Assembly: GCA_003576705.1 (NCBI GenBank)
Contig: QOZS01000006.1
Location: forward strand, 1-64,000
Source: Desertibaculum subflavum
GTDB taxonomy: Bacteria > Pseudomonadota > Alphaproteobacteria > Ferrovibrionales > Ferrovibrionaceae
Direction: 5' to 3'
DNA: 64,000 bases
Numbering within the stretch: the stretch's first letter is position 1; every line of letters starts with the position of its first letter. Below, in pieces: positions 45,515 to 56,172 of the stretch. The notes beneath the pieces are model-generated. The model was not told where the DNA came from. It saw nothing but the letters and a program-made list of their open reading frames with translations, and made no database searches. The position numbers and the translations under genes were made by a program.

Positions 45515-47206
45515 ATGACGGCACTCGATCTCGAGATCACCGGCGGAACCATCGTCGACGGCACCGGCCGGCCGCGCTACCAGGGCGATGTCGGGGTGAA
45601 GGGCGGCAAGGTGGTCGCGCTCGGCAAGGTCGAGGGCGAGGCCGCCCGCACCATCGATGCCCGGGGCAAGGTGGTGGCGCCCGGCTTCGTCGACGTCCAC
45701 ACCCATTACGACGCCCAGGTCATGTGGGACCGCATGCTGTCGATCTCGCCCTGGCACGGGGTGACGACGGTGGTGATCGGCAATTGCGGCTTCGGCCTCG
45801 CGCCGACCAGGCCGCAGCACCGCGAGCTGATGATGCGCACGCTCGAGAAGGTCGAGGGCATGAGCATCGACGCCCTCAAGGCCGGCATCGGCGCCGATTG
45901 GGGCTTCGAGACCTTCCCGCAATATATGGACGCGGTGGAAAGCCGCGGCAGCGCCATCAATATCGGCGTGCTGTTCGGCCACACGCCGCTGCGCACCTAT
46001 GTCATGGGCGAGGACGCGGTGCGCCGCGCCGCCACGCCGGACGAGGTGGCGGCGCAGGGCCGGCTCGTGCAGGAGGCGATGGATGTCGGCGCCATCGGCT
46101 TCGCCACCTCGCATGCGGCGACACATAACGGCTATGACGGCAACCCGGTGCCGAGCCGCATGGCCGGCATCGAGGAAATCGACGCCCTGGTCGCGGCCAT
46201 GGCGTCCTCCGGCCGCGGCATCCTGCAGGCCACCATCGGCCGCACCCTGCTGTGGGACGAGTTCGAGCGTTTCGCCCGCGCCTACAAGGTGCCGGTCACC
46301 TGGACGGCGCTGCTCTCCGGCCTCGCCGGCCCCGGCTCGCATCGCCGCCACATGGAACGTGCGGCGCGCGACGTCGCCGAGGGGCTCCGCATCGTGCCCC
46401 AGGTCGCCTGCCGGCCGATCAATTTCGATTTCGACTTCAACGAGCCGTTCCCGTTCGAGATGCGCCCGCTCTTCGCGCCCACGATGAAGACCGACCGCGC
46501 TGGCCGGAAGGCGATCTACGCCGATCCCGAATTTCGGGCGGCGTTCAAGCGAGACAGCGCCGCGGAATCGCGCACCCCGCTCTCGCTCTGGTACGAGCGC
46601 GCGGTCGTCTCCGTGGCGCCGGGCCAGCCCGAGCTCGAGGAGCGGCCCTTGCGCGAGGTCGCCGCCAAGGCGGGCAAGGACCCGCTCGACCTCGCCCTCG
46701 ACATGAGCATCGCGAGCGACTTCCGCGCCCGCTTCCGCTTCCCGATCCTGAACCACGACGAGGCGGAAGTGGCGGAGCTCATGGTCGACCCGAACATGGT
46801 GATCGCGCTCTCCGATGCCGGCGCCCACGCGAACCAGCTTTGCGACGCCTGCTACGCGACGCATCTGCTCGGTCACTGGGTGCGCGAGCGCGGCACGCTC
46901 ACCCTGGAAGACGCGGTGCACAAGCTGACCCAGGTGCCGGCCGAGCTGTTCGGCATCGCCGATCGCGGCCTGCTGGCGGAAGGCCGCCCCGCTGACATCG
47001 TGGTGTTCGATCCGGCGACGGTGGGGGCCAGCGGTCTCACCCGCGTGCACGACCTGCCGGCCGGTGCCGACCGCTTGCGTGCCGATGCCTTCGGCATCGA
47101 GGCGGTGGTGGTCAACGGCACGCTCTTGCGCGAGCGCGGCCGCGATGCGCTGACCGCCGACGGGCCGCTGCCCGGGCGCCTGCTGCGTCACGGGCGGGCC
47201 GCTTAG
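45515..47206 (+). CDS. N-acyl-D-amino-acid deacylase-type amidohydrolase
   Basis: A 563-residue amidohydrolase-superfamily enzyme. The N-terminal part has ITGGTIVDGTGRP, and metal ligands are in PGFVDVHTHYDAQ. The block VTTVVIGNCGFGLAP is characteristic of D-aminoacylases, as is SDAGAHANQ near the C-terminus. It would hydrolyse N-acyl-D-amino acids or related compounds. A peptide-type ABC transporter lies 1.3 kb downstream, a frequent pairing in D-amino-acid utilisation. AGGGGAA precedes the ATG. Confidence 0.88.
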   Translation: MTALDLEITGGTIVDGTGRPRYQGDVGVKGGKVVALGKVEGEAARTIDARGKVVAPGFVDVHTHYDAQVMWDRMLSISPWHGVTTVVIGNCGFGLAPTRPQHRELMMRTLEKVEGMSIDALKAGIGADWGFETFPQYMDAVESRGSAINIGVLFGHTPLRTYVMGEDAVRRAATPDEVAAQGRLVQEAMDVGAIGFATSHAATHNGYDGNPVPSRMAGIEEIDALVAAMASSGRGILQATIGRTLLWDEFERFARAYKVPVTWTALLSGLAGPGSHRRHMERAARDVAEGLRIVPQVACRPINFDFDFNEPFPFEMRPLFAPTMKTDRAGRKAIYADPEFRAAFKRDSAAESRTPLSLWYERAVVSVAPGQPELEERPLREVAAKAGKDPLDLALDMSIASDFRARFRFPILNHDEAEVAELMVDPNMVIALSDAGAHANQLCDACYATHLLGHWVRERGTLTLEDAVHKLTQVPAELFGIADRGLLAEGRPADIVVFDPATVGASGLTRVHDLPAGADRLRADAFGIEAVVVNGTLLRERGRDALTADGPLPGRLLRHGRAA

Positions 47207-47592
47207 ATCTGCAAGGCTTGAAAAAAGGGTGGCGGCGCCACCGGCTCTCTAGGGGGGATGAGCCGGCGACGCCGCCGGACCGCGGCCGAGGGCGGGGGGA
47301 CGGTTCGGCCGTGGTCTCTCTGTGCGGCCATCGCGCTGGCGCTCTTCAGCGCCGGGCGGCGACGGCCGCGCCATCTCGTCGGGTACCGGCACCCCGATGG
47401 CTGCGCGCCGACCGGGGGGAGGGGACATTCCATCGGTACGACACCACCGGGGCGCCGGCATCCCTTGATCCGGAATCTGGGTGCGGTTTGCGTCCTTGGC
47501 TCGACCGGAATGCGGCGGAAAGGTGGCGCTTGTTGCCGATCGCGTTGCCGTCGTATTCACTGCGCCCGCAACGCTGTGAGGAAGAGGACGAC
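47207..47592. other. Intergenic region after the amidohydrolase
   Basis: About 390 bases with no supported gene. Near its left end, 47221-47242 has six A followed by a GGTGGC-GGC-GCCACC hairpin, which reads as an intrinsic terminator only for leftward transcription. The rest shows no clear structure; the reading frame of the O-methyltransferase is open across it but has no family similarity here. Confidence 0.4.
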
Positions 47593-48240
47593 GTGGCGAT
47601 ACCACAGCGCGTGATGGATTACCTGCGGGCGAACGGCGTGCGCGAGGCGCCGGTGCTGGCGCGGCTCCGCGCCGAGACCGCGAAGCTGCCCAACGCGATG
47701 ATGCAGATCGCGCCGGAGCAGGGCGCGCTCCTGCAGATGCTGGTGCGGCTGATCGGCGCACGCCGTTGCGTCGAGGTCGGCACCTTCACCGGCTACAGCG
47801 CGCTCGCCGTCGCGCTGGCATTGCCCGATGACGGGCGCATCACTGCCTGCGACGTCAGCGAGGAATGGACGCAGGTCGCGCGCCGCTATTGGGTCGAGGC
47901 CGGCATCGCCGGCAAGATCGATCTCCGCCTCGCGCCGGCGACCCAGACCTTGGACGCGCTGCTCGCCGCCGGCGGCGCCGGCACCATCGATTTCGGCTTC
48001 ATCGACGCCGACAAGACCGGCTACGACGCCTATTACGAGCGCCTGCTTCAACTGCTGCGCCCCGGCGGGCTGGTCGTGTTCGACAACGTGCTGTGGGGCG
48101 GCAGCGTCGCCGACCCGGCCGACCGCTCGGCCGATACCGAGGCGCTGCGCGCCCTCAACGCCAAGCTCGCCACCGACCAGCGCATCGATCTCTGCATGGT
48201 CCCCGTCGGCGACGGCTTCTCGCTCTGCCGCAAGCGATGA
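47593..48240 (+). CDS. O-methyltransferase (family 3, CCoAOMT-like)
   Basis: A 215-residue SAM-dependent methyltransferase. The SAM motif is VEVGTFTGYSALAVALAL, the second acidic motif ITACDVSEEW, and FGFIDADKTGYDAYYERLL carries the metal-linked residues typical of the catechol/caffeoyl-CoA O-methyltransferase family; RPGGLVVFDNVLWGG follows. It methylates a small phenolic or related compound. A GTG at 47593 was chosen because AGGAAGAGG precedes it and the protein then starts like family members (AIPQRVMDYL). Methyl acceptor unknown. Confidence 0.9.
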   Translation: MAIPQRVMDYLRANGVREAPVLARLRAETAKLPNAMMQIAPEQGALLQMLVRLIGARRCVEVGTFTGYSALAVALALPDDGRITACDVSEEWTQVARRYWVEAGIAGKIDLRLAPATQTLDALLAAGGAGTIDFGFIDADKTGYDAYYERLLQLLRPGGLVVFDNVLWGGSVADPADRSADTEALRALNAKLATDQRIDLCMVPVGDGFSLCRKR

Positions 48241-48310
48241 GTTCGTCCGTTGTGAGCGACGCTCTGCCGAGGCGCCATACGATTCACGGGCCTCTTGGGC
48301 ACCGCGAAGA

Positions 48311-48479
48311 AAGCCCTCTCCGCTCTCGAAGAGGGGGGAGAGGGTTGGGTGAGGTGGGGAGGATGCGGTTTGAGGATATGCGCGAGCGCGGTTGCGTTGC
48401 GCACAGGCGAATCTTGTCGAGAAGCGGTGCGCCCCACCTCTCCCAAACACTCTCCGCCCCTGAGGGGCAGAGAGGGCTT
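48311..48479. repeat. Dispersed MITE-like repeat, copy A
   Basis: 169 bases ending in AAGCCCTCT / AGAGGGCTT inverted repeats, with inner complementary blocks GGTGAGGTGGGG and CCCCACCTCTCC. The copy closely matches those at 50351 and 60101. No ORF. It lies 26 bases before the second transporter's first permease gene. Confidence 0.85.
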
Positions 48480-48505
48480 GCCACGGCAATCTTTGTTTCG
48501 ACCCG

Positions 48506-49456
48506 ATGAATCTCTTCCTCCTCAAGCGGTTCGCCACCTTCATCGCCACCCTGATCGGCACCTCGCTGGTGGTTTTCCTGGTGCTGGAAGTGCTGCCCGG
48601 CGATCCGGCGCTGGTCATGCTCGGGCCCGACGCGAACGAAGATGCGGTGGCGGCCTTGCGCGACAAGCTCGGGCTGAACCAGCCGGCGGTCACCCGCTAT
48701 CTCGAATGGATCGGCGGCCTCGTCACCGGCAGCTTCGGCCAGAGCTATTCCTACGGCGTCTCCACCGGCGAGCTGATCGTCGAGCGGCTCTGGGTCACCG
48801 TGCCGCTCGCCCTGATGGCGATGCTGATGACGGTCGTCATCGCGCTGCCGCTCGGCATCCACGCCGCCTCGAAGCACAACAAGGCAGGCGACGTGGTGGT
48901 GATGGGGGTCAGCCAGCTCGGCATCGCCATCCCGAATTTCTGGTTCGGCATCCTGTTGATCCTGTTCTTCGCCGTGCAGCTCGGCTGGGCCTCGGCCGGC
49001 GGCTTCCCGGGCTGGGACGAAGGCGTGCTGGACGGGATCAGTGCGCTGTTCCTGCCGGCCATCGCGCTGGCCCTGGTGCAGGCGGCGATCCTCGCTCGCT
49101 TCACCCGCTCGGCGGTGCTCGACGTGCTGCGCGAGGATTTCGTGCGCACCGCGCGGGCCAAGGGCCTGACCCGCCGCGCCGCGCTCTGGGGCCATGCGGT
49201 GCGCAACGCGTTGATCCCCGTAGTCACGATCATGGGCCTGCAATTCTCCAACCTGCTCGCCGGCACGGTGGTGATCGAGAACGTGTTCCAGCTGCCCGGC
49301 CTCGGCCGGCTGGTCTTCCAGGCGATCGCCAACCGCGACGTGCCGGTGGTGCGCGATGCCGTCGTCATCCTCGCCGCCAAGGTGGTGATCATCAATTTCG
49401 TGGTCGACCTGCTCTATGCCTGGATCGATCCGCGCCTGAAGGCGCACGACGTATGA
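48506..49456 (+). CDS. ABC transporter permease, DppB/OppB type
   Basis: A 316-residue permease. N-terminal LLKRFATFIATLIGTSLVVF helix, the GDPALVMLG and LNQPAVTRYLEWIGG segments, and an EAA loop with FVRTARAKGLTRR are DppB signatures. First of four genes of a second Dpp-like importer; coupled to the next permease by an ATGA overlap. A dispersed repeat lies directly upstream, so the promoter must be in or before the repeat. No binding-protein gene is nearby. Confidence 0.93.
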   Translation: MNLFLLKRFATFIATLIGTSLVVFLVLEVLPGDPALVMLGPDANEDAVAALRDKLGLNQPAVTRYLEWIGGLVTGSFGQSYSYGVSTGELIVERLWVTVPLALMAMLMTVVIALPLGIHAASKHNKAGDVVVMGVSQLGIAIPNFWFGILLILFFAVQLGWASAGGFPGWDEGVLDGISALFLPAIALALVQAAILARFTRSAVLDVLREDFVRTARAKGLTRRAALWGHAVRNALIPVVTIMGLQFSNLLAGTVVIENVFQLPGLGRLVFQAIANRDVPVVRDAVVILAAKVVIINFVVDLLYAWIDPRLKAHDV

Positions 49457-50316
49457 CCGTTGCCGCGACGCCTTCCGCCGCGCCGGGTTTCGCCGCCCGC
49501 GCGCTGCGCCATCCGAGCTTCGTCGCCGGCGCGGTGCTGACCGGGCTGATCGTGCTTATGGCGCTGGTCTCCTATGTCTGGACGCCGCATCCGCCGCTCG
49601 AGATGACGGTGTCGCAGCGGCTCAAGCCGCCTTCCGAGGCGTGGTGGCTCGGCACCGACGCCTTCGGCCGCGACGTCGCCTCGCTGATCATGGCCGGCGC
49701 CCGCAACTCGATCCTGGTCGGCGTGGTCGCCGTCGGCATCGGCATGACGGCGGGCGTCGCCTTCGGTCTCTACGCCTCGGCGAAACGCGGATGGACGGAA
49801 GAGATCGTCATGCGGCTCTCCGATTTCGTCTTCGCCTTCCCGGCCATCCTCTCGGCGGTGATGCTGACCGCGCTCGCCGGCGCCGGCACCGCCAACTCGA
49901 TCATCGCCATCGGCATCTTCAACGTGCCGGTCTTCGCCCGCATCACCCGCGCCGCTGCCAACTCGGTCTGGGCGCGCGAATTCGTGCTCGCCGCGCGTGC
50001 CGCCGGCAAGGGCGGCTTCCGCATCACCGTCGAGCACGTGCTGCCCAACATCGTCTCCATCCTGGTGGTGCAGGCGACCATCCAGTTCGCCATCGCCATC
50101 CTGGCCGAGGCCGCGCTCAGCTATCTCGGCCTCGGCACCAGGCCGCCGGATCCATCCTGGGGCCGCATGCTGAACGAGGCGCAGGCGCATATCTTCCGCA
50201 GCCCCACCCTCGCCGTCTTCCCCGGCATCGCCATTGCGCTCTCCGTGCTCGGCCTCAACCTGCTCGGCGACGGCCTCCGCGACCTGATCGACCCGCGGCT
50301 GGCGAGGAAGCGGTAG
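49453..50316 (+). CDS. ABC transporter permease, DppC/OppC type
   Basis: A 287-residue permease with an N-terminal helix, the WWLGTDAFGRDVASLIMAGAR block, EAA-loop region EFVLAARAAGKGG and the C-terminal GLNLLGDGLRDL signature. Its ATG overlaps the upstream stop. It is separated from its ATPase genes by a copy of the dispersed repeat rather than by the usual overlap. Confidence 0.93.
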   Translation: MTVAATPSAAPGFAARALRHPSFVAGAVLTGLIVLMALVSYVWTPHPPLEMTVSQRLKPPSEAWWLGTDAFGRDVASLIMAGARNSILVGVVAVGIGMTAGVAFGLYASAKRGWTEEIVMRLSDFVFAFPAILSAVMLTALAGAGTANSIIAIGIFNVPVFARITRAAANSVWAREFVLAARAAGKGGFRITVEHVLPNIVSILVVQATIQFAIAILAEAALSYLGLGTRPPDPSWGRMLNEAQAHIFRSPTLAVFPGIAIALSVLGLNLLGDGLRDLIDPRLARKR

Positions 50317-50350
50317 ATGGACTCCGCGCTCGCGATCAGAGCCGCAATGC

Positions 50351-50520
50351 GAAGCCCTCTCCGCCCTCGAAGAGGGGGGAGAGGGTTGGGTGAGGTGGGG
50401 AGGATGCGGATTCCGGATGTGCGCCAAGGCGGATGCGCTGCGCACAGACGAATCTTGTCGAGGAGCGGCGCGCCCCACCTCTCCCAACCCTCTCCGCCCC
50501 TGAGGGGCAGAGAGGGCTTC
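50351..50520. repeat. Dispersed MITE-like repeat, copy B
   Basis: 170 bases bounded by perfect 10-base inverted repeats GAAGCCCTCT / AGAGGGCTTC, with the same inner blocks as copies A and C and the same orientation as A. It interrupts the transporter operon between the second permease and the first ATPase gene. Its right-end AGAGGG sits at ribosome-binding-site distance from a GTG at 50523. Confidence 0.88.
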
Positions 50521-50537
50521 TCGTGCAGGCACCGCTG

Positions 50538-52486
<1,949 letters not shown>

Positions 52487-52525
52487 CCCTTGGGATCGCC
52501 GAGCCGGCGCGCCACGGCAACTTGG

Positions 52526-52615
52526 CGTCGTGGCCGGGCTTGACCCGGCCACCCACGCGGTAGGGGCAGAGATGCGGTGAGCCGTGGATGCCCGGGTCAA
52601 GCCCGGGCATGACGA
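52526..52615. repeat. Alphaproteobacterial intergenic palindromic repeat
   Basis: Two inverted arms: TGGCCGGGCTTGACCCGGCCA on the left (itself a palindrome) and ATGCCCGGGTCAAGCCCGGGC on the right, each a hairpin. Dispersed repeats of this type, with GGGCTTGACCCGG cores, are common between genes in alphaproteobacteria. It separates the transporter operon from the convergent hemW gene. Confidence 0.7.
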
Positions 52616-52640
52616 GCAAGCGATGTCGCGAGTGGGAGCG

Positions 52641-53798
52641 CTACGCCATCAATCTGGCCAGCACCGCGTCGAGCACGCGGCGGCCGGCGGGGGTCGCGAC
52701 GATCCGCGTTGCGTCATCCTCGACAAACCCGCCGTCGATGAGCCGGCGCAGGTTGTCGCGGTCGATCGCCTGTTGGAGCTCAACGCCGGTCGCGGCGCGA
52801 AAACGCGCCTTGTCGATCCCCTCCGACAGCCGCAGGCCCATCATCAGCGCTTCCTCGGCCTGCTCGGCGGACGACAGCGCCGTGTCGGTCTCGGTCGCGT
52901 GGCTCTGAGCCTCCACCGCTTCGAGCCACGCCTCCGGCTTCTTCATCTGCGCCGTCGCATGCCGCGCGCCGTCGGCGACGATCCGCCCATGCGCGCCGGG
53001 GCCGATGCCGATGTACTCGCCATAGCGCCAATAGGTCAGGTTGTGCCGGCACTCGGCGCCGGGCCGGGCATGATTGGAGATCTCGTAGGCTGGGAGCCCC
53101 GCGCCTTCGCAGAGCGCCTGCGTCACTTCGTACAGCCGATCGGCCGGCGCCTCGTCGAGCGGCGCCCATTCGCCGCGCTTCACCGCGCCGGCGAAGCCGG
53201 TATTGGCCTCGATGGTGAGCTGGTAGAGCGAAAGATGCTCGCCGGCGAGCGAGACGGCCTCGCGGAACTCGCCGCGCCACTCTGCCTCGCTCTGCTCCGG
53301 CCGCGCATAGATCAGGTCGAAGGAGAAGCGCGGGAAGTGCCGCCGCGCCAGCTCCACCGCCGCCCGCGCCTCGCGCGCATCGTGCTGGCGGCCGAGGAAG
53401 CGCAGCGCCTCAGGGTCGAGCGACTGCACGCCGAGCGAGACGCGGTTCACCCCGGCCGCGCGGAAGGCGGCGAAGCGCCCCGCCTCGACCGAGGTCGGGT
53501 TGGCTTCCAGGGTCACTTCAAGATCCGGCGCCGGCGGGAACAGCTTGGCCGCGCGCGCGATCAGGGCCGCCGCCGTCTCCGGCGGCATCAGCGACGGCGT
53601 GCCGCCGCCGAAGAAGATCGAGGTGAGTTGCCGGGGCCCGGTGCGGGCGGCGAAATGCTCGAGCTCGGCCAGCAGCGCCAGGCGCCAGCGCGCCTGGTCC
53701 ACGCTCTCCCGCACATGGCTGTTGAAGTCGCAATACGGGCATTTCGACCGGCAGAACGGCCAATGCACATAGAGCGCGAGCGGGGCGGGAGCGTCCAT
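52641..53798 (-). CDS. hemW: HemW-type radical SAM protein (coproporphyrinogen III oxidase-like)
   Basis: A 385-residue radical SAM enzyme. The cluster motif is HWPFCRSKCPYCDFNSH (CxxxCxxC) near residue 16, followed by FFGGGTPSL and the ANPTSVE block, and the C-terminal HemN-like domain. YxHWPFC with this C-x3-C-x2-C spacing and the lack of HemN's extra N-terminal part indicate HemW, a haem-binding relative involved in haem delivery rather than true HemN. Convergent with the second transporter operon. Confidence 0.9.
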   Translation of the reverse strand: MDAPAPLALYVHWPFCRSKCPYCDFNSHVRESVDQARWRLALLAELEHFAARTGPRQLTSIFFGGGTPSLMPPETAAALIARAAKLFPPAPDLEVTLEANPTSVEAGRFAAFRAAGVNRVSLGVQSLDPEALRFLGRQHDAREARAAVELARRHFPRFSFDLIYARPEQSEAEWRGEFREAVSLAGEHLSLYQLTIEANTGFAGAVKRGEWAPLDEAPADRLYEVTQALCEGAGLPAYEISNHARPGAECRHNLTYWRYGEYIGIGPGAHGRIVADGARHATAQMKKPEAWLEAVEAQSHATETDTALSSAEQAEEALMMGLRLSEGIDKARFRAATGVELQQAIDRDNLRRLIDGGFVEDDATRIVATPAGRRVLDAVLARLMA

Positions 53799-53852
53799 CT
53801 CCCCTGTCCCTAGCGCGCGGACGCGCCGGGGGCCAGCCCCGCGCGCGGCAGG

Positions 53853-55196
53853 TCAGGCGGCCAGCGCCTGTTCCGGCTCGACGATGCGCTGCTCCGGCAG
53901 GCTGATGCCGACGATCACGCCCGGCCCCTGGTCGGGATCGGCGACGAACAGCCCGCCGCCATGCGCCGCGGCGAGCGAATGCACGATCGGCAGGCCGAGC
54001 CCGCTTTGCCCGGCGCTCGCCACCCATTTGTCGTCGACGGCACCGAACGGCTCGGTCAGGCGGGCGCGCTTCTCGGCCGAAATGCCCGGCCCGCGGTCGC
54101 GCACGCCGAGGCGCAGCTCGCCGTCATGCCGCCAGGCCATCAGCGTGACCGTGCTGCCGGTCGGCGCATAGCGTAGCGCGTTGCCCACCAGGTTGAGCAT
54201 GATCTGGCGCAGCGCCCGCTCGTCGGCCACCACCTCGTCGACCTCGCCGGCCTCGAACTCCATCGCGATGCGCTTCTGCAGCACCAGCGGCTTCAGGCTG
54301 CGCACCACGTCGTCGGCCATGGCGACCAGGGACAGCCGGGTCTCCTTCAGCTCGACATGGCCGTTCTGCAGCCGCGACAGGTCGAGCACGTCGTTCACCA
54401 GCGAGAGCAGATGCGTGCCGCAGCGGTGGATGTCGTCGCCATATTCCACATACTTGCGGAGATCGCTGCCCGGCACGCGCAGCTTGATCAGCTCCGAGAA
54501 GCCGAGGATCGCGTTGAGCGGCGTGCGCAGCTCGTGCGTCATCCGCGCCAGGAAGGCGGCCTTGACGTTGTCGGCCCGCACCGCGCGGTCGCGCGCCGCG
54601 CTGAGCTCGCGCATCAGCGCGAAATGGCCGACCTCCTGTTGCAGCAGGAAGCCGAAGCTGAGCACGGTCAGCGCCAGCACGCCGAGATAGGAAGGCAGCA
54701 CCTCGCGCAGGAAGCCGGCGCCCGCGGCCGGATCGGCGACGAACACGGTGGCGGTGACGACGACGGTCAGCATCAGGATGCCGCCGCCGAGATGCAGCGC
54801 CAGGCGCCGGCCGCCATCGCTCCGCCAGGTATGGCGGATCAGGAGGCCGATGCCGACATAGAGCGCCGCCGCGATCATTCCCGGCAGCGCGCCGGCACCG
54901 CCCACCGCGAACCGTGCCGCATCGACGATCGCCATGGCGACCAGGCCGGAAAGCGGCCCGCCGATGAAGGCGGCGAGGAACAGCATGGAGGCGCGCAGGT
55001 CGATCTGCACGCCGGGCCCGACCCGCACCGGGTCGAGCAGCATGACGGCCGCCACCGCGCCGAAGGCGAGCCCGACGATGGCCTGCACGGCGCGGATGCC
55101 GATCCGGCTCTCGATATTCTTGGCGAGGATGAAGGCGACCAGGCACAGGCTGACCAGGCCCGCATTCGACAACAGCTCGTAAGTCGCTTCCGGCAT
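53853..55196 (-). CDS. Membrane sensor histidine kinase (5TMR-LYT sensor)
   Basis: A 447-residue kinase. The N-terminal half has six or so hydrophobic helices with the LYT-type 5-transmembrane signature (PGVQIDLRASMLFLAAFIGGP region). After a short coiled linker come the HisKA domain with the phosphorylated histidine in THELRTPLNAILGFSELI and an HATPase domain with the N box LNLVGNALRYAP and G boxes GVRDRGPGIS and GLGLPIVHSL. The ATG at 55196 has GGAGGG upstream. No response regulator gene is adjacent, so it is an orphan kinase. The LYT module senses murein-related or other signals in relatives; the signal here is unknown. Confidence 0.9.
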   Translation of the reverse strand: MPEATYELLSNAGLVSLCLVAFILAKNIESRIGIRAVQAIVGLAFGAVAAVMLLDPVRVGPGVQIDLRASMLFLAAFIGGPLSGLVAMAIVDAARFAVGGAGALPGMIAAALYVGIGLLIRHTWRSDGGRRLALHLGGGILMLTVVVTATVFVADPAAGAGFLREVLPSYLGVLALTVLSFGFLLQQEVGHFALMRELSAARDRAVRADNVKAAFLARMTHELRTPLNAILGFSELIKLRVPGSDLRKYVEYGDDIHRCGTHLLSLVNDVLDLSRLQNGHVELKETRLSLVAMADDVVRSLKPLVLQKRIAMEFEAGEVDEVVADERALRQIMLNLVGNALRYAPTGSTVTLMAWRHDGELRLGVRDRGPGISAEKRARLTEPFGAVDDKWVASAGQSGLGLPIVHSLAAAHGGGLFVADPDQGPGVIVGISLPEQRIVEPEQALAA

Positions 55197-55383
55197 GGGG
55201 CCCTCCACGCACCAACTGGCCCCCCTCTCCGTCTTCATCATGCGGCTACAAAGGTAAACGGCGGGTTAAGATTAGGGGCCGGTTAACATGGCCGCCGCGC
55301 CGGCATCCGTTAGATTGGCGGGTCGGATCGGCGTCGGCGGCAGGGCAGATGAGCGCGAGCGGTTACCGGGCGGGGAAACGGCG

Positions 55384-56172
55384 ATGAGGCCGCGGGGCAG
55401 TCCCGGCGGCGCGCCGGCGCCGTCGCGGTCGAAGCCCAGGCTCGACCAGCTCCTGGTCGAGCGAGGCCTGGCCGAGAGCGGCAGCCGGGCCCGCGCCCTG
55501 ATCCTGGCCGGCAAGGTCTTCACCGGCACGCGCCGGCTCGACAAGCCCGGCATGATGCTGCCGGCCGACAGCCCGCTCGAGGTCAAGGGCCCGGCACACC
55601 CCTACGTCTCGCGCGGCGGCCTCAAGCTCGCCCATGCGCTCGACGCCTTCGGCATCGATCCGGCCGGGCTCACCTGCCTCGATATCGGCGCCTCGACCGG
55701 CGGCTTCACCGACGTGCTGCTCATGCGCGGCGCCGCGCGCGTCTATGCCGTCGATGTCGGCCACGGCCAGCTGCACTGGAAGCTGCGCAACGATCCCCGC
55801 GTCCAGGTGCGCGAGCGCGTCAATGCGCGCCACCTGACCGAAGCGGAAGTGCCGGAGCTCGTCGATCTGCTGGTCGTCGATGCGAGCTTCATCGGCCTCG
55901 CCGTGCTATTGCCGGCGCCGCTCAAGCGGCTCAAGCCGGGCGGCCGCCTGGTCGCGCTGATCAAGCCGCAATTCGAGGTCGGGCCGGAGCATGTCGGCAA
56001 GGGCGGCGTGGTGCGCGACCCGGCGCAGCACGACGCGGTCTGCGCCCGCATCCGCGCCCATCTGGAAGACGCGCTGGGGCTGAAGATCATCGGCCTGACC
56101 GAAAGCCCGATCCTCGGGCCGGAAGGCAACAAGGAGTTCCTGATTGGCGCGCAGCTTCACCCAGGAGGTTGA
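55384..56172 (+). CDS. tlyA: TlyA-family rRNA 2'-O-methyltransferase
   Basis: A 262-residue protein. It starts with an S4 RNA-binding domain (RLDQLLVERGLAESGSRARALI) and continues into an FtsJ-type methyltransferase with the SAM motif CLDIGASTGGFTDVLL. The VDLLVVDASFIGL block is typical of TlyA, which methylates rRNA cytidines at the 2'-O position. GGGGAAA precedes the ATG at 55384; a longer frame from 55288 overlaps the promoter region of the kinase gene. It overlaps the next methyltransferase gene by 29 bases. Confidence 0.93.
   Translation: MRPRGSPGGAPAPSRSKPRLDQLLVERGLAESGSRARALILAGKVFTGTRRLDKPGMMLPADSPLEVKGPAHPYVSRGGLKLAHALDAFGIDPAGLTCLDIGASTGGFTDVLLMRGAARVYAVDVGHGQLHWKLRNDPRVQVRERVNARHLTEAEVPELVDLLVVDASFIGLAVLLPAPLKRLKPGGRLVALIKPQFEVGPEHVGKGGVVRDPAQHDAVCARIRAHLEDALGLKIIGLTESPILGPEGNKEFLIGAQLHPGG

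Noticed and set aside
55256..55316. Possible CtrA site at two TTAA motifs between the kinase and tlyA genes
   Set aside because: The two TTAA motifs are 13 bases apart instead of the seven required for a full CtrA site.
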